Below are positions 12,501-25,520 of a stretch of DNA of 64,000 nt, in pieces. Source of the stretch: Tyto alba (taxonomy: Eukaryota; Chordata; Aves; Strigiformes; Tytonidae); assembly GCF_018691265.1 (NCBI RefSeq), contig NW_024881279.1:4927243-4991242 (forward strand), read 5' to 3'. The notes below the pieces were generated by a model. The model saw nothing but the letters and a program-made list of their open reading frames with translations. It searched no databases and was not told where the DNA came from. Position numbers and translations under genes: made by a program. Numbering within the stretch: position 1 is the stretch's first letter; each line of letters begins with the position of its first letter.

Positions 12501-15500
12501 GTGGTGAGAATAACAGTAGGTGGTTAAATATGTGTCTGTGTATGACTAAGGTGTCCCTGGTTGGGAGAATCTTTATTCCGTGATACAGTGGGTAGGTGCT
12601 TGTAGCAAGCAAAAGTACCGTTAGCTGTACGAGCCCAGGATGTTTTGTGTACACATGTGTCTTGTAATGCCCAACCTAATAAAAAAGTCAGAGGTGTACA
12701 AAGGGTTTCCCTTTGTGGTGTGCTCATATGAATTTCTAAAAGAAATTTGACATTCCCTGGAGGACTCTGAATTCGTATTTATCTCCTCTTGTGAGCCCAT
12801 CTCTCTGTTTCAAGATGTACTGATGTATGAATGGAGTGGGTTGCCCAGAGGAACCCTTGTGTCTTAGTAAGAAAACAACCAACAAATAAGCCATGGAACC
12901 TCTCGAAACATTGCACATTGGATGTACACTACCACTTCCAGGCATGTGCTTGGAGGACATGGAGGGGTCTTAAGGTAGTTGAAAATGTTAAGTGTAGGCT
13001 GTGTATCTAAATTGTTGGTAGTTAAGTGAGCCTCATTCTTAATAATGTAACTTAATGTAGCTGCCTTTGTCCATTTCTCCATGACCTGCTCCAGCCATTC
13101 TTCCAAATACCAGAGACAGGAGATGAAGCACAGGCTTAGGTGACCTAAAGATCCCACAGGGATCAGTGGGCATGGCAAACCAGGCAAGGTACCCAACTGC
13201 TTGGAGGTTGAAGGATGCCCTGAAGAGAAACATGTTGTCTGGGAAGATGCTTGCGCTCTCCTACTCTTTTTTTTCCAAAGGTTCTGTCACTTCTAGACTT
13301 GAAATGTCTGTCTGAAAAAATGAGATTCAAATTTTATAGTGCAATATAAATTAAAAGCTGGCCTAGGTAAGTCTCCTGCTGAATTCACTGCCCCCATGTG
13401 TCATCTACTCTCTTCTACTATAAGAGGCATCCATACATGAAGACCCATTTTGACCCTTTCATCAGCTTGGTTGAATGAAATGATTCCCTGACTGGACCTG
13501 CAGTAAATGTTCCTTAGTTTACTTTATTTCACAGCTTTAGGTCTTTTTAGATTCTGGCTTGGCCAAGAGGGTGATAGGAAGACCTCTCCAAATTCCTCAC
13601 ACCTCCATTGTGATTACTCTGCTGCATGTTTGAATTGTTGACCTTGTCTTTAAAAAAACAAACCAAAACAAAAAAGCTGACAGTGTAGTGGGTAGGATAG
13701 TGGAAGATGAAATGGTCATGAGATCAGCCACTTCTTCTCTTAATCCATCATAAAGCAATGCCTTTCTTATCACTCTTTGATGTTTTCTTGGGATCATAAA
13801 TGGCAAAGATTTAGAGGATTATCAGAGGCAGAATATGATTGCTGTTGGATACTCAGCAGAGAACATCTTGGACATTAAACTAGTAGTATGTGTAAACTTG
13901 GCCAAAAGACCAAGGAGAATTTTGTCTGAGCTCTCTCTTTGTTATCAACAGCATGTATGGCATGTGAACTTCACTTTCATGTCTACAGAATGAAATCATT
14001 CCTTTGCATACAAGTAAAAAGAAATATTAGGGAAAATAGTAGTATTTTGTTCTGCTATAGCCAAATCTGTTCCATCCACAGTGTGGTGCGATGGGATAAT
14101 GAACTTCTCTGTTCTTCTACACCGTACTTGAGCTCCATAAACGTCAGAGGATTTGAGCACCTTTTTGAAGTGGAGCATTCACTTAAATTAATTCTTATTT
14201 GGTCTGTTTTACAAAAACTTCATGTCATGGGCTGGCACCATGCAATCGAGGATGGTTCTTTGCCCAAGCGGCAGCGTCCCGGTGAGCAGAGTCTTAGCGG
14301 AGGGTTCAGGGGCCTGAATTCCAAACGTTGGGACTGGGGAGTAACTGCACCTTGTTACTAGTTTATTTTTATAGTGGTTTGTGTGATGGCTTTATTACAG
14401 TACAGCCAGGGGTTTGATTTGCTGGGCCAAACATTTGCTTTAACAAGTAAAATTATCATTGTTCTTTCAGTTGCGCAGCCAAGACAGTTTATTATTTTAA
14501 GTGACTGATTGCTTTAGCAGGTGCTCAGTTAATGGGGGCTTCGCTGTATTATTTAATGTTTTTAGGTAGGGTGCAAAAAGCTTGTTTTAAAAAGTCATGT
14601 TTCTTGAAATAGCTATTTTATTTGGTGTAAACCTCTTAAGTGCAACCTTTATATTCCATTTTTGAGCACAAAGCACACAAAAATGGCTTGGGAGGTGGAG
14701 AGCCACATTTAGCAGAATGCATTGCTGGAGGTTTTCTTCCATGTAGTAGTTCAGTCGTGAAACCTGGATTGTTTTAATTATTTTTCTTGAAAATCTAATT
14801 TAGAGATCTACATTTTTTAATAAATAAAATAATACTTATGAGTCTATGGTTACCTAGAGTGCTAAGGAACTGGAACTGGGGAAAAAAAAAAAATTAAAAG
14901 GATTTATTTTGAATATTTCTGTATGAAGTGATATATCACAAATACCGTGTGACCTTGTTCCAGGTTTGATTGGTATTTAGGATGTCTGCTTACTTTGCAG
15001 TAGTCTTTATGTGCAGCTATAATTATTTACCTACAAGCAAAATTAATGTATTTTGTAATATGGTTGTATGGACCCAGTGGAGTTTAGGCTTGAAACTTCT
15101 ATCACTCTCAGAAAGAAGTTTTTATGCTGCCTTAAGACATGCCCGTGTTCTCTCACTTCTACTGCATAAAGTCTATAAATCTTTTGGGTGGAATGGGTGA
15201 TTGATTTTGGTGTGAAGTCTGTTCATTGAATCACTGAGAATATTACCTGCTTTTTGTTCATGAAATCCAGGTGCAATCAGTTACTGTAATAAAAATGAGA
15301 ATAGGAAAAATGATCTTCAGCACCGAGGCTGCTGGAAAAGTCAAGATGTGATGAGGAAGAAAGTAATAGATATAACATTTTGTGTCATATTATCACCAAT
15401 AAGAGAAAAATTGGCCTAAAATCAGCAGTTATGAAAATCCTGATATAAACAGGCTTAGAAAAGATAGCTGTGGAGATCACACACAGGGGTATTTCACACA

Positions 15501-18500
15501 CTTGATGAGCACGAGGAGAAGAGGAAAGCAAAGCAAAGCAAGGACAAGGCTTTAAGAGCAGGTCAGTGTTCTCCACCTTTCTCGCTGTCTCTTCTCTTGC
15601 ACTGATCCGTGTCCCTTGGCCTTAGCAGAAAATTTATATTTGAATCTTGGATGGGGCAAATTACGCTTGCACCTGCTTTACAACAAAGTGATGTCATAGC
15701 TTAGGTCACTGCTGAGCTTGGAAGGTGAAGCCTTTGTCTCAGACCTCTTTTGGGGAGCTGCATCTTGAGCATCATCAGGACCATGTCGCGTCTAGTCTAG
15801 ATTGTGCTGAGCGAGCATGAAGTTCCCTCCACCGCGAGCGGCTTGGGCTTTTCCTCGGACAGCATTCCTGAAATTGCCTTCTGTCATCTCCTGCGGCTCT
15901 TGACATTGTACCGGTACCTGTGTGAGAAACGTCCTGTTGAGGAAAGGCCATGCCTCTGAGCTCCACTTCTCTTTGCCTCCATTTATTCTTCATGTTCTTC
16001 AAATTGGTAAATCATATGACAATAAACAGAAATACCCTCAATGAAGAGCGAAGGGGAAACTGTTGTTTATCTGGTCAGGTGGTTTAGATTAGCCGTGATG
16101 CTGGTCTGTATTATGTTACTTTAAATCATAGTGTCCCAACAGGACATAAATTATGAAGATTGTTACAGTATGTTTCATCCAATGTAAGATCAACAAATTG
16201 GAATAATTTTTTTAATAGGAAAATCAGTGCTTTGGCAAGGTTATTGTTGAAGAATTTAATTTAACTTGAGCTTTGCTTGCATTATTTCTTAATATATAAA
16301 AACTATTTGCATAATGTATGAAGTATAAACATTTTTAGAATCAAAGGCAAGAATGCCTTTTCCAAGATTACATAGAGTGGCAAACTACTTAGAATAGATC
16401 AGTGTTTGTGCTTTTGCTGTCAAAAATGTTTGATATAGAGCTGGTGAGCTAGTTTCTTCACTGACATAATTGTAAACAAGTGTTGGGAGACAGAAACAGC
16501 GTTCTTTGTAGAACATGGTGTAAAGGTTTTCACACACGCTGCTGCAGATCTAACATGGAGAGCAGTGTTTGAAGCTATAATGTGAATATAAATAGGTAAC
16601 TTTTTTTAGAGCACAAGGCAGCATTTCACTTTTGTATAAACGATGTGTGCAGATAAGTATGGGGGTTGTGAGCAGTCAGCTCTGGATTTTAAAAGAATAT
16701 TGTAAGCGCGGAAAAGCATAGACAATTGAGTTGGAAATTGTAGTTGTGGGGTTTTTTAGTTTCACATTTTGTTATGAAGACAGAAATGTCATTTCAGTAT
16801 GCGCCAGTATGTCTGTAGTATTCCTCTTCTATCCTTTCCCTTTATTAGTGCCCTTCAGAGTTAGGAGCACTGCTTTCCCCAGTCCTGAGCAATACTTGGG
16901 GAATGGGATGGTTGGCTGCATTCACAGTATTTTGCTGCTCAAGCTATTAAAGAGGAGAAAACCAAATCTCTACCAGTGGTTTGTTAGGTGTTGTTCACCT
17001 TCAGACCCTGCTGGCTGCCCATGTCTGGATGGGCTGGGGTGGAGGGAGTAGGGAAACGCGGGCACAACGCCTGAGCCGGCTTGTCTGTGGTTTGCACTCT
17101 CACCGGAGAGATGGGGACGTGAATAACCTGAGTTTAGCTCAATTCTGGAACATGATTTAGTTGCATTCTTAAGGGCTGTCCCGCTGTTCTTGGAATGATA
17201 TTAAAAAGGAGGAAGAGCAATGGAAAAGTGTTCCCCTGGTTTATGTCACAGATGAATCCAGACAAGGCCAAAAAAAATTATCTAATGCCACATGGATCCA
17301 GTGTCCCCAGGGGTGGTTCAGGCAGGCTGATGATGCCAACAGGGAAGAATCGCAAAATGGGTACATGGTTTTGAGAATGAATAGCTGTCCTCCTGTGCCG
17401 CCTAAATACTAGTTGGATTCCTCTTTTTTTGTGTTTTAACCATGTTGTCACCTTCAGATGAAGAGTGTGGCCTCGTGAGATGATTTTTGCCTATTTGTAA
17501 GGTAAAAGTCTTAATGCAGTAAATAGAATTAAAATAAATAAAACCCTGCATTTTGCTTGAGAACACAACAGAAAATGTCATGAGATTAAGTTAAACATTC
17601 ATGACTAGCTAAACATAATTTAAAATAGCTTGACATTAAAGAGATTTTTCCTTTTATCTGCTGGCCCATAGTTCACTGTTAGGTAGTAATGTCAGCTGGA
17701 TATGTGAAAACTTCTGCAGTTTGGAAGGGAACTTTAATGATTTGAGTTTATTGCTGTTACAAGTGTCAATCCGCTAAGGAGAACACGTGCAATATACTGG
17801 GTATTTTTCACTTGGGTGAATGGAAGACAAATGTGTGACGCGTAGCCATCTCTTGCCTTGTATGACAATGTCACTATAACTTGTTTTCCTTATTCATTTC
17901 CCACTGATAAATGATACAGATGCAGCCCGGGTGGGTGGGGAAGGGAAGACAGGTAGCCCTCGCACTGCAGAAGGTCAAGGTTAACGCTACCTCCAGAGTT
18001 ATAATGACAGATGGGAGGCAGAAACATTAATGTACTTGTGATTAGCATATGGTTTCCTTGGCTGAGGGTCCGAAGGATTTGAGAAGCCTGGGTATGTACT
18101 TCATAGCATACACATTTTAAAACAAATAAATAAAAAGTGTGTATGGTTATATTGTTGAGCCTTTCAGCTGTTTTTCTTGAGTATCTCCACTTCTGAGTCA
18201 AGTACTGTCAGCTGCTTCGTTCTGGAGATGCACGAGGGTAATCCATCACTGGGGACTCGCGGGTGGATGATGTATTAGCACGACATATCGACCTGTGTTC
18301 CTTTGATGTGTAACTCATCAAGATAATGTTGGCAAGCATTGTACAAAAGCAGCATGTTTAAAAAGTATTAAGATGAATTGATTCCTTGCTTAAGAAGTGT
18401 GAAAGGAGGAATAATGGCAGATTAGCTCCGGGATTGCGCCATTCTCCTGGAGCCATGCAGCGTTGTGCGGTGCAGAGGGGCGGATGGAATTTCATCTTTC

Positions 18501-21500
18501 CTCCCACTTCTGACAGCAAAGTGTCTGGCCCTGGTTTTCCCATTCTCAGGCAACAAAAGTTGTGTTAAGTCTTATTTTGTGATAGTGTATTTTGTCACTT
18601 TCAAAAGCAGTTTGGCTGGTCCCAAAACATTATGTGATAGCTGAATTTTTTAAAGTTTGGTTTGGGTTTTTTTTTTTTTACTTTATTAGGTAAACTTACT
18701 TTTCTAAGAATAGCCCTGATTCTTATTGAGACATAATATGGCTGCTGGTATTTAAAAAAACATTTTAGAAGTGATGTTATGACTGAAACACTGTCAGTTT
18801 TTAGTTCCTTCTTTCATGATCTTACAAGATATGAAGGGAAGAGACATCCTGATGTACCCAAGGCATTTCCTTGTCTGTGCAGGTTTTCTTCACTCATTTC
18901 TGCTTCTGTCACTCTTTGTTGTAGGGACTCTGAAGTCTGCCATCACTTGGGTGACACAGTGTACTTGTTTAGAGTAACCTGTATGTCTGGATGTTATTTT
19001 AGCCCAAATGTCCTAAAATGATTAGGCTGAAAATGTTTGCCTAATTATGCCTGTTACTGAAATATTATAAAGTATTGTGATATTTAATACATCAAAACCT
19101 GTTTTGATACTTCTTTATGGCTTCTAGAAAATGCACAAATCCTTTCTTTCTTCTCTTTATATTTTTGAAGAAAAAATCTGAAAAAGTTGTCATTAGTGGC
19201 CAAGGGGCTGCAGATCTCTGTTATTAATATAGTGAAAGTCAAGACTGTGTTCGATCTTAGTGTCATGAGTAAAGTACTTGTCCCACTTTCATCAAGAAAT
19301 GTGTGATGGTCTGCTAAACTCTGCCCACCAATGCAGTCTTGACAATGATCTTGCACTGCAGACTGCATAATAATTTTCATTATTTTTAATTAAAGTTGAA
19401 GAAGTGCAGACTGCTGCTCAAATTAAGGTTGGTTGCGTTGCCGGAATGTGGTAATTACTTTAATTGATCACAAGATAGTTTCCTTGATCACCAATTAGAC
19501 CAAATTACCGATCAAGTTTCAAGACGTGAAGAAATGTCCAAACTGATTTTATGTAATAGTGTTTTCATATCTAATCAAATCTAAATATCTTTTCCTTCCA
19601 GAGCCAATTGTATTTTCCTTAAGAAAGGTTATGGCTCTACAAATATAAAGGTGATTCATAAACAATAGCATTCCAATTCATTTAATTAGCAAAGGAAGTA
19701 TTTAGGACCTTAATGGAGATTGCGTTGGTGAAATTGCTTGGTAGAACCGTAGCTCATTTTCTTAGTGGGAGATACTTTTTGTGTACAATTAAAGTAAACT
19801 AAAACGCAAGAAGTACTTTGTTTTGGGTAATGTGCAATGAGGGAGAACGCCTCTGAGCAGAGCAGGGATGCATGAAGGCGGGCGTGGCTCGCGGGTGTGT
19901 GTGCTTCATCCTTCGCTCTAACACCAGATTGCCCTGGCTGGGCCAGTCGTGGTCAGCTGGAGCAATGAGCAGCAGGACCTGTCCTGGGCAGGGTCCTCTG
20001 CGCCACAATTAATTCCTTTTCATGACCCGCATAGCCCCAAGTTGAGTACTCTTCAGGAAGATGAACAGTTTTTAAGGCCGGTGTCCATTTTATCCACTGG
20101 AGACTTTTTAATGTCTGCAGGGGAGGAGGCAGTGGGTTGCTGTGGTGGTCCATTGTTCGGGAGGATTTGGTGGTCCACTGATCGGAGAGGATTTGTCATC
20201 ACGAAGTGTGAAGGAAGATCTGCAGAGCAGTTTAATTTAATAGATTCATTTGCTTGCGTAGTTCGCTCTGTCTGCTTTCCGTTGGAGCAACAATTATTGT
20301 CACACAGTCAGTGACTTGTTTGTGTAATGTAACCTGTGTATATACATAGGTGGGTTTGTTCCTGGGATGGACAGACACTGATAGAGGGTACATGAACCTG
20401 GTAGGGGTTTTCATAAATTTAATCTATTTTTTCCCTTGCCGTTTGTTTGTACAAAGGCAATCGAGTTGCAGATGCATTGCTGTTTTAAACTTTTGGGGAC
20501 ATTTCTGTGTATAGATTGCTGTACTGGAAATAGCATTCCTATTAAACCCATGGACACTCTAAAAACATTTAAATCAAATATCACTCAGCTCTATTAATAC
20601 CAAAGTTTTCCAAATCATTGCTAACATCTAATGCACAACTTGCAGCTTTCTGCTTCAAAGCGTGCTGCTGAAACATTTGCAAATTTTTAAAAGTAATTGT
20701 TCACTCGAAGTAAAACTAAACCAAGCGAGAGCTTCAAGGGAAGTTAGATTTTCCTGAATTTTGGAATGCTCTTGGGTCAAAGAAAAAAGCTTTTTAATTG
20801 CTGACAGTTTGGCGATTTCCAAATGACAAACCTCATTGGAATGATTTTCTCTGATTATAACGTTTGCATTCATTTGACTGGCAAAGCGACTAACAAAGTC
20901 ATACTTCATCCAGGCACCAATTCTTTTTTTACTTAAAGGTTTTTGTAATTTGTGAGAGGAAAAAAGACTTGAAACTATTATCAACCATTATATGTTATTC
21001 ATTGACCACATGTTTGTTTGAAATGGCCATCGCTTGGTGGAATGTGGGCTATATACATTCTCTTCCATAAATTAGCACTAAAAAACTACCTAAATCAGGT
21101 AGAGTTTTGTTGAGCTTGTTGTATTATAATACAAACCAGACTATAACATGGATGTTACTTTAGCTTTGCATGTTAATTCAGGCCCTGAACCCCGATGGAT
21201 GGAGCTCAGTATGAACAAAGTCTACTGACTTAGAGGCGTCCTGCTCATGCACCGAGGCCCTTTGGGCCCCGCTATGTAATTGCATTCTTGATTTACATGG
21301 ACATTCTAATTTTCTTTATAATGCAGTGATTTGCTCCTAAGTATTTTGGCAAGGGCCTGCTATTATTTTCTTCTTGAGCCTGTGATAAAAGCTGCGTCCT
21401 GGGGGAGCATGCCGTGCAGAATATAGGGGCAGAGGATTGAGAAACCTATTTTAACTCATTTTAAGGGAAAATATTTTCTCATAAAGGAGAGGGGCAAACC

Positions 21501-23623
21501 CACCTGCCGCCTTTCTCCCCCAGTAAAATAAATAGCAAAATAATTACATGAAAGGATGTGTTTCTGGAAGCAGTATTAGTAATACTGTGGCATGACGCTT
21601 GATTAGAAATAGCGCATTTCTAAGATGCAGGAAGGGATGAGGGGTTTGGGATGGATGTTTAAAATCACTGTTGGATGTCAAATATAAAATAATTCCTCTC
21701 ATGCAACGGCTTTGAATCCTAGAATGAGTAGCACTGAGCAGAGTGATTTGCTGGGGTCGGAGGGGGATGATTTCAGCCATCTCAGGAAATGCATTGGTGG
21801 CATGAGAAGGTAGAATGCTCCTTTAACACACACATAGCCAAGGTGCAGCAATCTGGAGCATCTTCAGGAGTTTTTGAGATTTTGGAGTGAATCTTGCAGA
21901 TCAGCTGCCAGTCCTGGCAGGTGGAGGAGTATTTTCCTCTGCTTTTTCTCTCCTTAGGCTTTCGGATTTATGACGCGCGTTGCTCTACAAGCAGAGAAGA
22001 TGAATCACCACCCGGAATGGTTTAACGTCTACAGCAAGGTAACCGTGTTCACCAGCCCTAGTTACAGGCATGGCAAGTTAAGGAGACCAGACCAGTGGCC
22101 TATTCTCTCTGCCTTTTTTTGTAGCTTATATACAAGATAAGGGAATGGAAAGAGGTTGTGTCTTCATAAAGAGATTTGAGATTTTAAAGAGATGCTGAGA
22201 TATTTGTATCAGTGGGGAACTAAGGATCAAGCTCTTTGCAATTGCTGCCAGCTGGTTGGTTTGGACCTGTCGCTTCACCTCACTGGCTGAGATCTAAAAA
22301 TAAAAATGAAGCCTATAAACTCTTATTTAGCCAACCTGAATAAATTACTGTTTTGAAACTACTCACTGAGTCTCATTCCTTTCTGTGCAGCAAGTCAGGA
22401 GCCCAGCGGTGTAGGGTAGCAGACTGTTGTTGTGTAGGTGCCTAAATGGGAGCCTGACAGTCTCAATTTAGGTTTGATTTTTTTAAAATTGTAGGGTCCT
22501 ATGTCTCAGCATAGCAGCTTATAAAATTTATTCATAATATTACCTAACTGATGGTGGTCTTGTATTTACAAGGGTTACAAGGTATACTGCAACCCCTGAA
22601 TGAAAGGTGCTGTGTGAAGGGGGAAATTATTGCTCTCCCCATATTTTCCTTTTCTAATGCTTCTCATTGCATTGTATCGAGTTGTTTGTTTTAGCAATTG
22701 GTGAATACATGGCAATCCCACTAAAAATATACTAAAAGGACATATGGACAAGCAGCCTGCAGCTGGGAACCACCACCCCCAGAGCAGGACATCCCCACCT
22801 CTCCCCCATAACAGAGGTATCGCAGCACAGGCTCTTCCTCATCACCCCTTTAGGTCACTGTGTTTAAGGGGACATTAAATGATCACCGGACAAAGTCCTG
22901 ATCACCTAGTCTTCATGATTTTCTTGGCTTTCCAGAATATTCAGAATTTATCTTTTTTTTCCTCTTCTCTCTCCCCAAAATCTCAGTCAAAGGCAAGACA
23001 AAGTAACGCCCAACTTGTCATCTGGCTTAGTCTAAACAAACCCGTGCAGGCAGCTGTGTCATAGCAAAATGCACCAGTCCGTTTGTTTTTCTTTTTGAAA
23101 TTAATCTGCAACAAGCTTAGCAATTTTTTCACCTTCAGGGTGCTGGTTTTTAACAAAATGCATGAGCCCCTGACTTGGCTGTTGGCAGCTTGGTCACTGG
23201 CCCAGGTTCTTCATGAAACTGATCCGTGGAATTTAAATGTAAAGAATGAGTTATTTAATTGGACATCTCTTCTTGGATGAAACCCAAGAATGCAAAGCCT
23301 GTTTCATTCTGCGAAGGGGCTCGCTTTGGTTAGACTTCAGGCTCTGTTAAGCCTCCTCACCTACAACGTCTTCTGGTTTACGTGAGCAGTGAGTGCCCAG
23401 CTCGCCTGGAGCATCGTGTAAAACCAGTTCACTACAGGGACATGTGATGTTTGCGTTGAATTGCTGCTCAGTTTGCCCGGCAGAGATCAAAAAGGCTTTG
23501 TAACCCCTTTCTTTTCCTTTCTGACAGGTTCAGATAACTCTGATTTCCCATGACTGCGGTGGACTGACCAAGAGAGATGTGAAGCTGGCTCAGTTTATTG
23601 ACAAAGCTGCTGCCTCAGTGTAA
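486..23623 (+). CDS. PCBD2: PCBD2, pterin-4a-carbinolamine dehydratase 2 (DCoH2), four coding exons
   Basis: Joining 486-578, 3337-3468, 21958-22038 and 23528-23623 gives 133 residues; human PCBD2 is about 130. All introns are GT-AG and phase 0. The family dehydrates 4a-hydroxytetrahydrobiopterin to quinonoid dihydrobiopterin during tetrahydrobiopterin recycling. It also acts as a dimerisation cofactor of HNF1 transcription factors. The signature reads E88, H92-H93-P94-E95-W96, Y100 and H110. The histidines at 92, 93 and 110 correspond to the catalytic trio of PCBD1. [20 protein letters not shown] (residues 76-95) is near-identical to known DCoH proteins. Residues 1-30 are Arg/Ala/Gly-rich with no acidic residue, resembling a mitochondrial presequence, though that is inference. 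The second Met, residue 31, lies where PCBD1 begins. The gene appears intact. The next locus on this strand is the CATSPER3 relic, as in mammals. Confidence 0.96.
579..3336 (+). other. PCBD2: PCBD2 intron 1
   Basis: 2.76 kb. Its first 350 bases are a G-rich minisatellite (separate entry). A T-run lies at about 1019-1038 and another near 2020-2038. The remainder is unremarkable single-copy-looking sequence with no gene, RNA gene or repeat that I recognise. Confidence 0.85.
630..935 (+). repeat. G-rich minisatellite in PCBD2 intron 1
   Basis: Irregular units of the type GATATTGGGGTGAGAGGGGT joined to short GT runs. The last part is regular: ATATTGGGG starts at 851, 884 and 917, an exact 33-base period. 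The plus strand carries many G4-G9 runs and very few C, so it is quadruplex-prone. It begins about 50 bases after the exon 1 donor. Confidence 0.9.
3337..3468 (+). CDS. PCBD2: PCBD2 coding exon 2
   Basis: Encodes residues 32-75 (44 codons), beginning [14 protein letters not shown] and ending EFNFKNFNQ. The acceptor is ...TCAATAG and the donor CAG|GTAATT. It contains the conserved DAIYKEF segment of the DCoH fold. Confidence 0.97.
3469..21957 (+). other. PCBD2: PCBD2 intron 2
   Basis: 18.5 kb separating exons 2 and 3. I see only short poly-T runs and single-copy-looking DNA. Open frames here (for example the antisense one at 9588-10037 and the plus-strand one at 13939-14361) resemble no protein family I know and have no supporting context. 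A homeodomain-site-rich AT segment at 19390-19790 is listed separately as a candidate conserved element. Confidence 0.8.
19390..19790. promoter_or_regulatory. Candidate conserved non-coding element in PCBD2 intron 2
   Basis: AT-rich, non-repetitive segment dense in TAATT/AATTA-type homeodomain core sites and TGATCAC/TTGATCA motifs (19450-19510). It has no simple-sequence character. Composition and motif density resemble developmental enhancers, but conservation cannot be judged from one sequence. Confidence 0.2.
21958..22038 (+). CDS. PCBD2: PCBD2 coding exon 3
   Basis: Encodes residues 76-102 (27 codons), the most conserved part of the family, with the HHPEW active-site core at residues 92-96. 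The acceptor is TCCTTAG and the donor AAG|GTAACC. Confidence 0.98.
22039..23527 (+). other. PCBD2: PCBD2 intron 3
   Basis: 1.49 kb with GT-AG borders and a pyrimidine-rich 3' end (TTTCTTTTCCTTTCTGACAG). No other feature recognised. Confidence 0.85.
23528..23623 (+). CDS. PCBD2: PCBD2 coding exon 4 with stop codon
   Basis: Encodes residues 103-133 ([10 protein letters not shown] ... DKAAASV) and a TAA stop at 23621-23623. It contains the third catalytic histidine (H110). The acceptor is CTGACAG. The C-terminus ends in KAAASV like the human protein. Confidence 0.98.
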   Translation, partial: VQITLISHDCGGLTKRDVKLAQFIDKAAASV

Positions 23624-25520
23624 CTGGGATGTAAAATGCTTTAATACAGTGTCCACCAATATTTTGTATTTAAATGGTATCCCTCTTTCCTTGTAATCCT
23701 GTTTTCACAAAACCCCTGAAACAAGATACTTTGTAAAAAGAGTGGTTTAGCTTTGTTGGCCTTTATGACCTTAATCTTGAGACCCCTCTGGATGCCTGTG
23801 CTTGTCCTTTGCCATCGCTGTCTCTGTGTGAGGATGTAGCAGATAAACCAAGTAAGTTTTCAGCAGTCTTTTTCTAGAAACTAAACCAAGCTGAAATGAA
23901 AACAGGAGTCCACCTGCACGTGTCTGTGTTCCTCGAGCCCGTGGGAGCTGAGGATGGTGGCAGCTGCCGTGGGACGCTGCACCGTTCTTGCCACTTCCCT
24001 CCTGTAATTTGTACATCTCTGCACTTTGAACAATGTCAGAGCAGCCCAGCCGTGTCAGTCCCCTCTGGTGTGGTACCTCCATCTCTGCCAGTGACCAGTC
24101 CAAGGGATGCTGGTGAGAGCCGTGCACGCTGCTGCTGCTGCTTCTGTGGAGTTGCAGCTCAGCTAGCAGTTGTAGCTTTGCATTTCGGTGTTTTTTCTGT
24201 CCTTGTCTGACAGCTCTTTCAATCCATCTGCCCTTTTGGCACCCGCAACCCAGCAGCTATATCCAACAAAAGCGTTACTGCATGCTTGAGAACTGTTCCC
24301 CGTCTGAGGTGCAGGACTGTGTCCTGCAGTTGCTGAAAATTTTAGCTCTGGTCCAGCAAATACAAAAAAAAAAAAATCCCAGCGAGCTCCCAGCACTCAT
24401 ATCATTAAATGAAGCATGCGCTTAAGTGCTTGGCTGGGCCGGGTCGGTCCTCAGCATCTTGCAGGATTGAGCTGTTATTTGGGTTGTGATGCTCCCATAC
24501 CTGCCGGATCGGGGGGCAGCTTGGCTGGGGGCCCAGAGCACCGGCCAGAGCTGCCGGCGGTGAAGGAAGCGGCATTAGCAAGATTCTTGCTAAGCTGGGC
24601 TCAGCTGAAGCTATGCTCACCCTTTTTTTTTTTTTTTTTTTTTTCTTGTAGCTACAATTACTCATTGCAAACATTGTTCCAAGAGCTGGAGATCCCACTG
24701 ACGAGGTTTAAAATAATTTCTTCTGTGGTTTCAAAGTCTTTGTTTTTATCCTGTGATCCTCACCGAGACAGATTTCCACTGCCGGCAGGGAGATTTCAAC
24801 CTGCTTAAGGCTCTTGCAGAAGGGCCTCTCGCTCTGCAATCCTGCTGCTGAGTGTCCCCAGCGTGCACCGTCATGCCCTGCGAGCAGCTCTGGGTGCGGA
24901 GCTCCCGGGAGATTGACACCTCCGAAATGCCTGAGTGCATTGCTCGAATGACACCGGCGGCACAGCTACCAGCTACCGAGATGTGAGATACTCGAGTGCC
25001 AAAATCTATATCAGCTGTATAAGCGAGGTGTGTGGTCTCTCAGATATTTGGGATGCAAAATGCCACTAGCTGCCATGCAAGTATTCATGTCAATAAAATG
25101 AGAAAGGTATTTTTTGTTAATCCTTAGCGAGTGCGCTGTCATGCACTAATTGATCGCAGGAAACAAGATAAGATGTTGGGGTTTATTGTTGGTAACCATA
25201 CTTGGGATATCAAGTTAATACCTAAAAAGACCCAAATTCAGACTACGTGCTCAAATGTTCTTTGCTTCCAAGTGCCTCTCCCCAGTGAAGCGGCGGATTT
25301 CCCTGAAATGGTTTGAAAATGGTCACTGCTGTGAGGAATTAATAAAGCTAAAACAACCAACCAGGCTGTGGTGGCTCCTGTTACTGGTGGCGAAGTGAAA
25401 CAAGCTTCACCCAAAGTTTTGACAACATCTCTAATGAACTGTGAAAACTCTGTTGTTAGAAATTGATATATAACGCATGCAGTTTGAATAAAACCAATAA
25501 AATCAAATTCCTCTTTTGAA
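23624..25520 (+). other. PCBD2: Probable PCBD2 3' UTR and downstream flank
   Basis: Non-coding sequence after the PCBD2 stop. No AATAAA occurs in the first kilobase. Hexamers at 25092-25097, 25341-25346, 25487-25492 and 25496-25501 offer possible ends. A run of about 22 T lies near 24620-24643. The true UTR length needs transcript data. Confidence 0.45.
25487..25501 (+). terminator. PCBD2: Candidate PCBD2 polyadenylation signals (paired AATAAA)
   Basis: Two AATAAA hexamers at 25487-25492 and 25496-25501 are followed by T-rich sequence (TTTGTTTCTTTATTATTG). This resembles a polyadenylation site with a downstream U-rich element. An upstream hexamer at 25341 is an alternative. Confidence 0.35.

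Noticed and set aside
13939..14361. 140-codon plus-strand frame in PCBD2 intron 2
   Set aside because: No recognisable domain and no transcript context. The preceding 12.5-13.9 kb was considered as a possible endogenous retroviral LTR, but no terminal repeats or retroviral motifs were seen.
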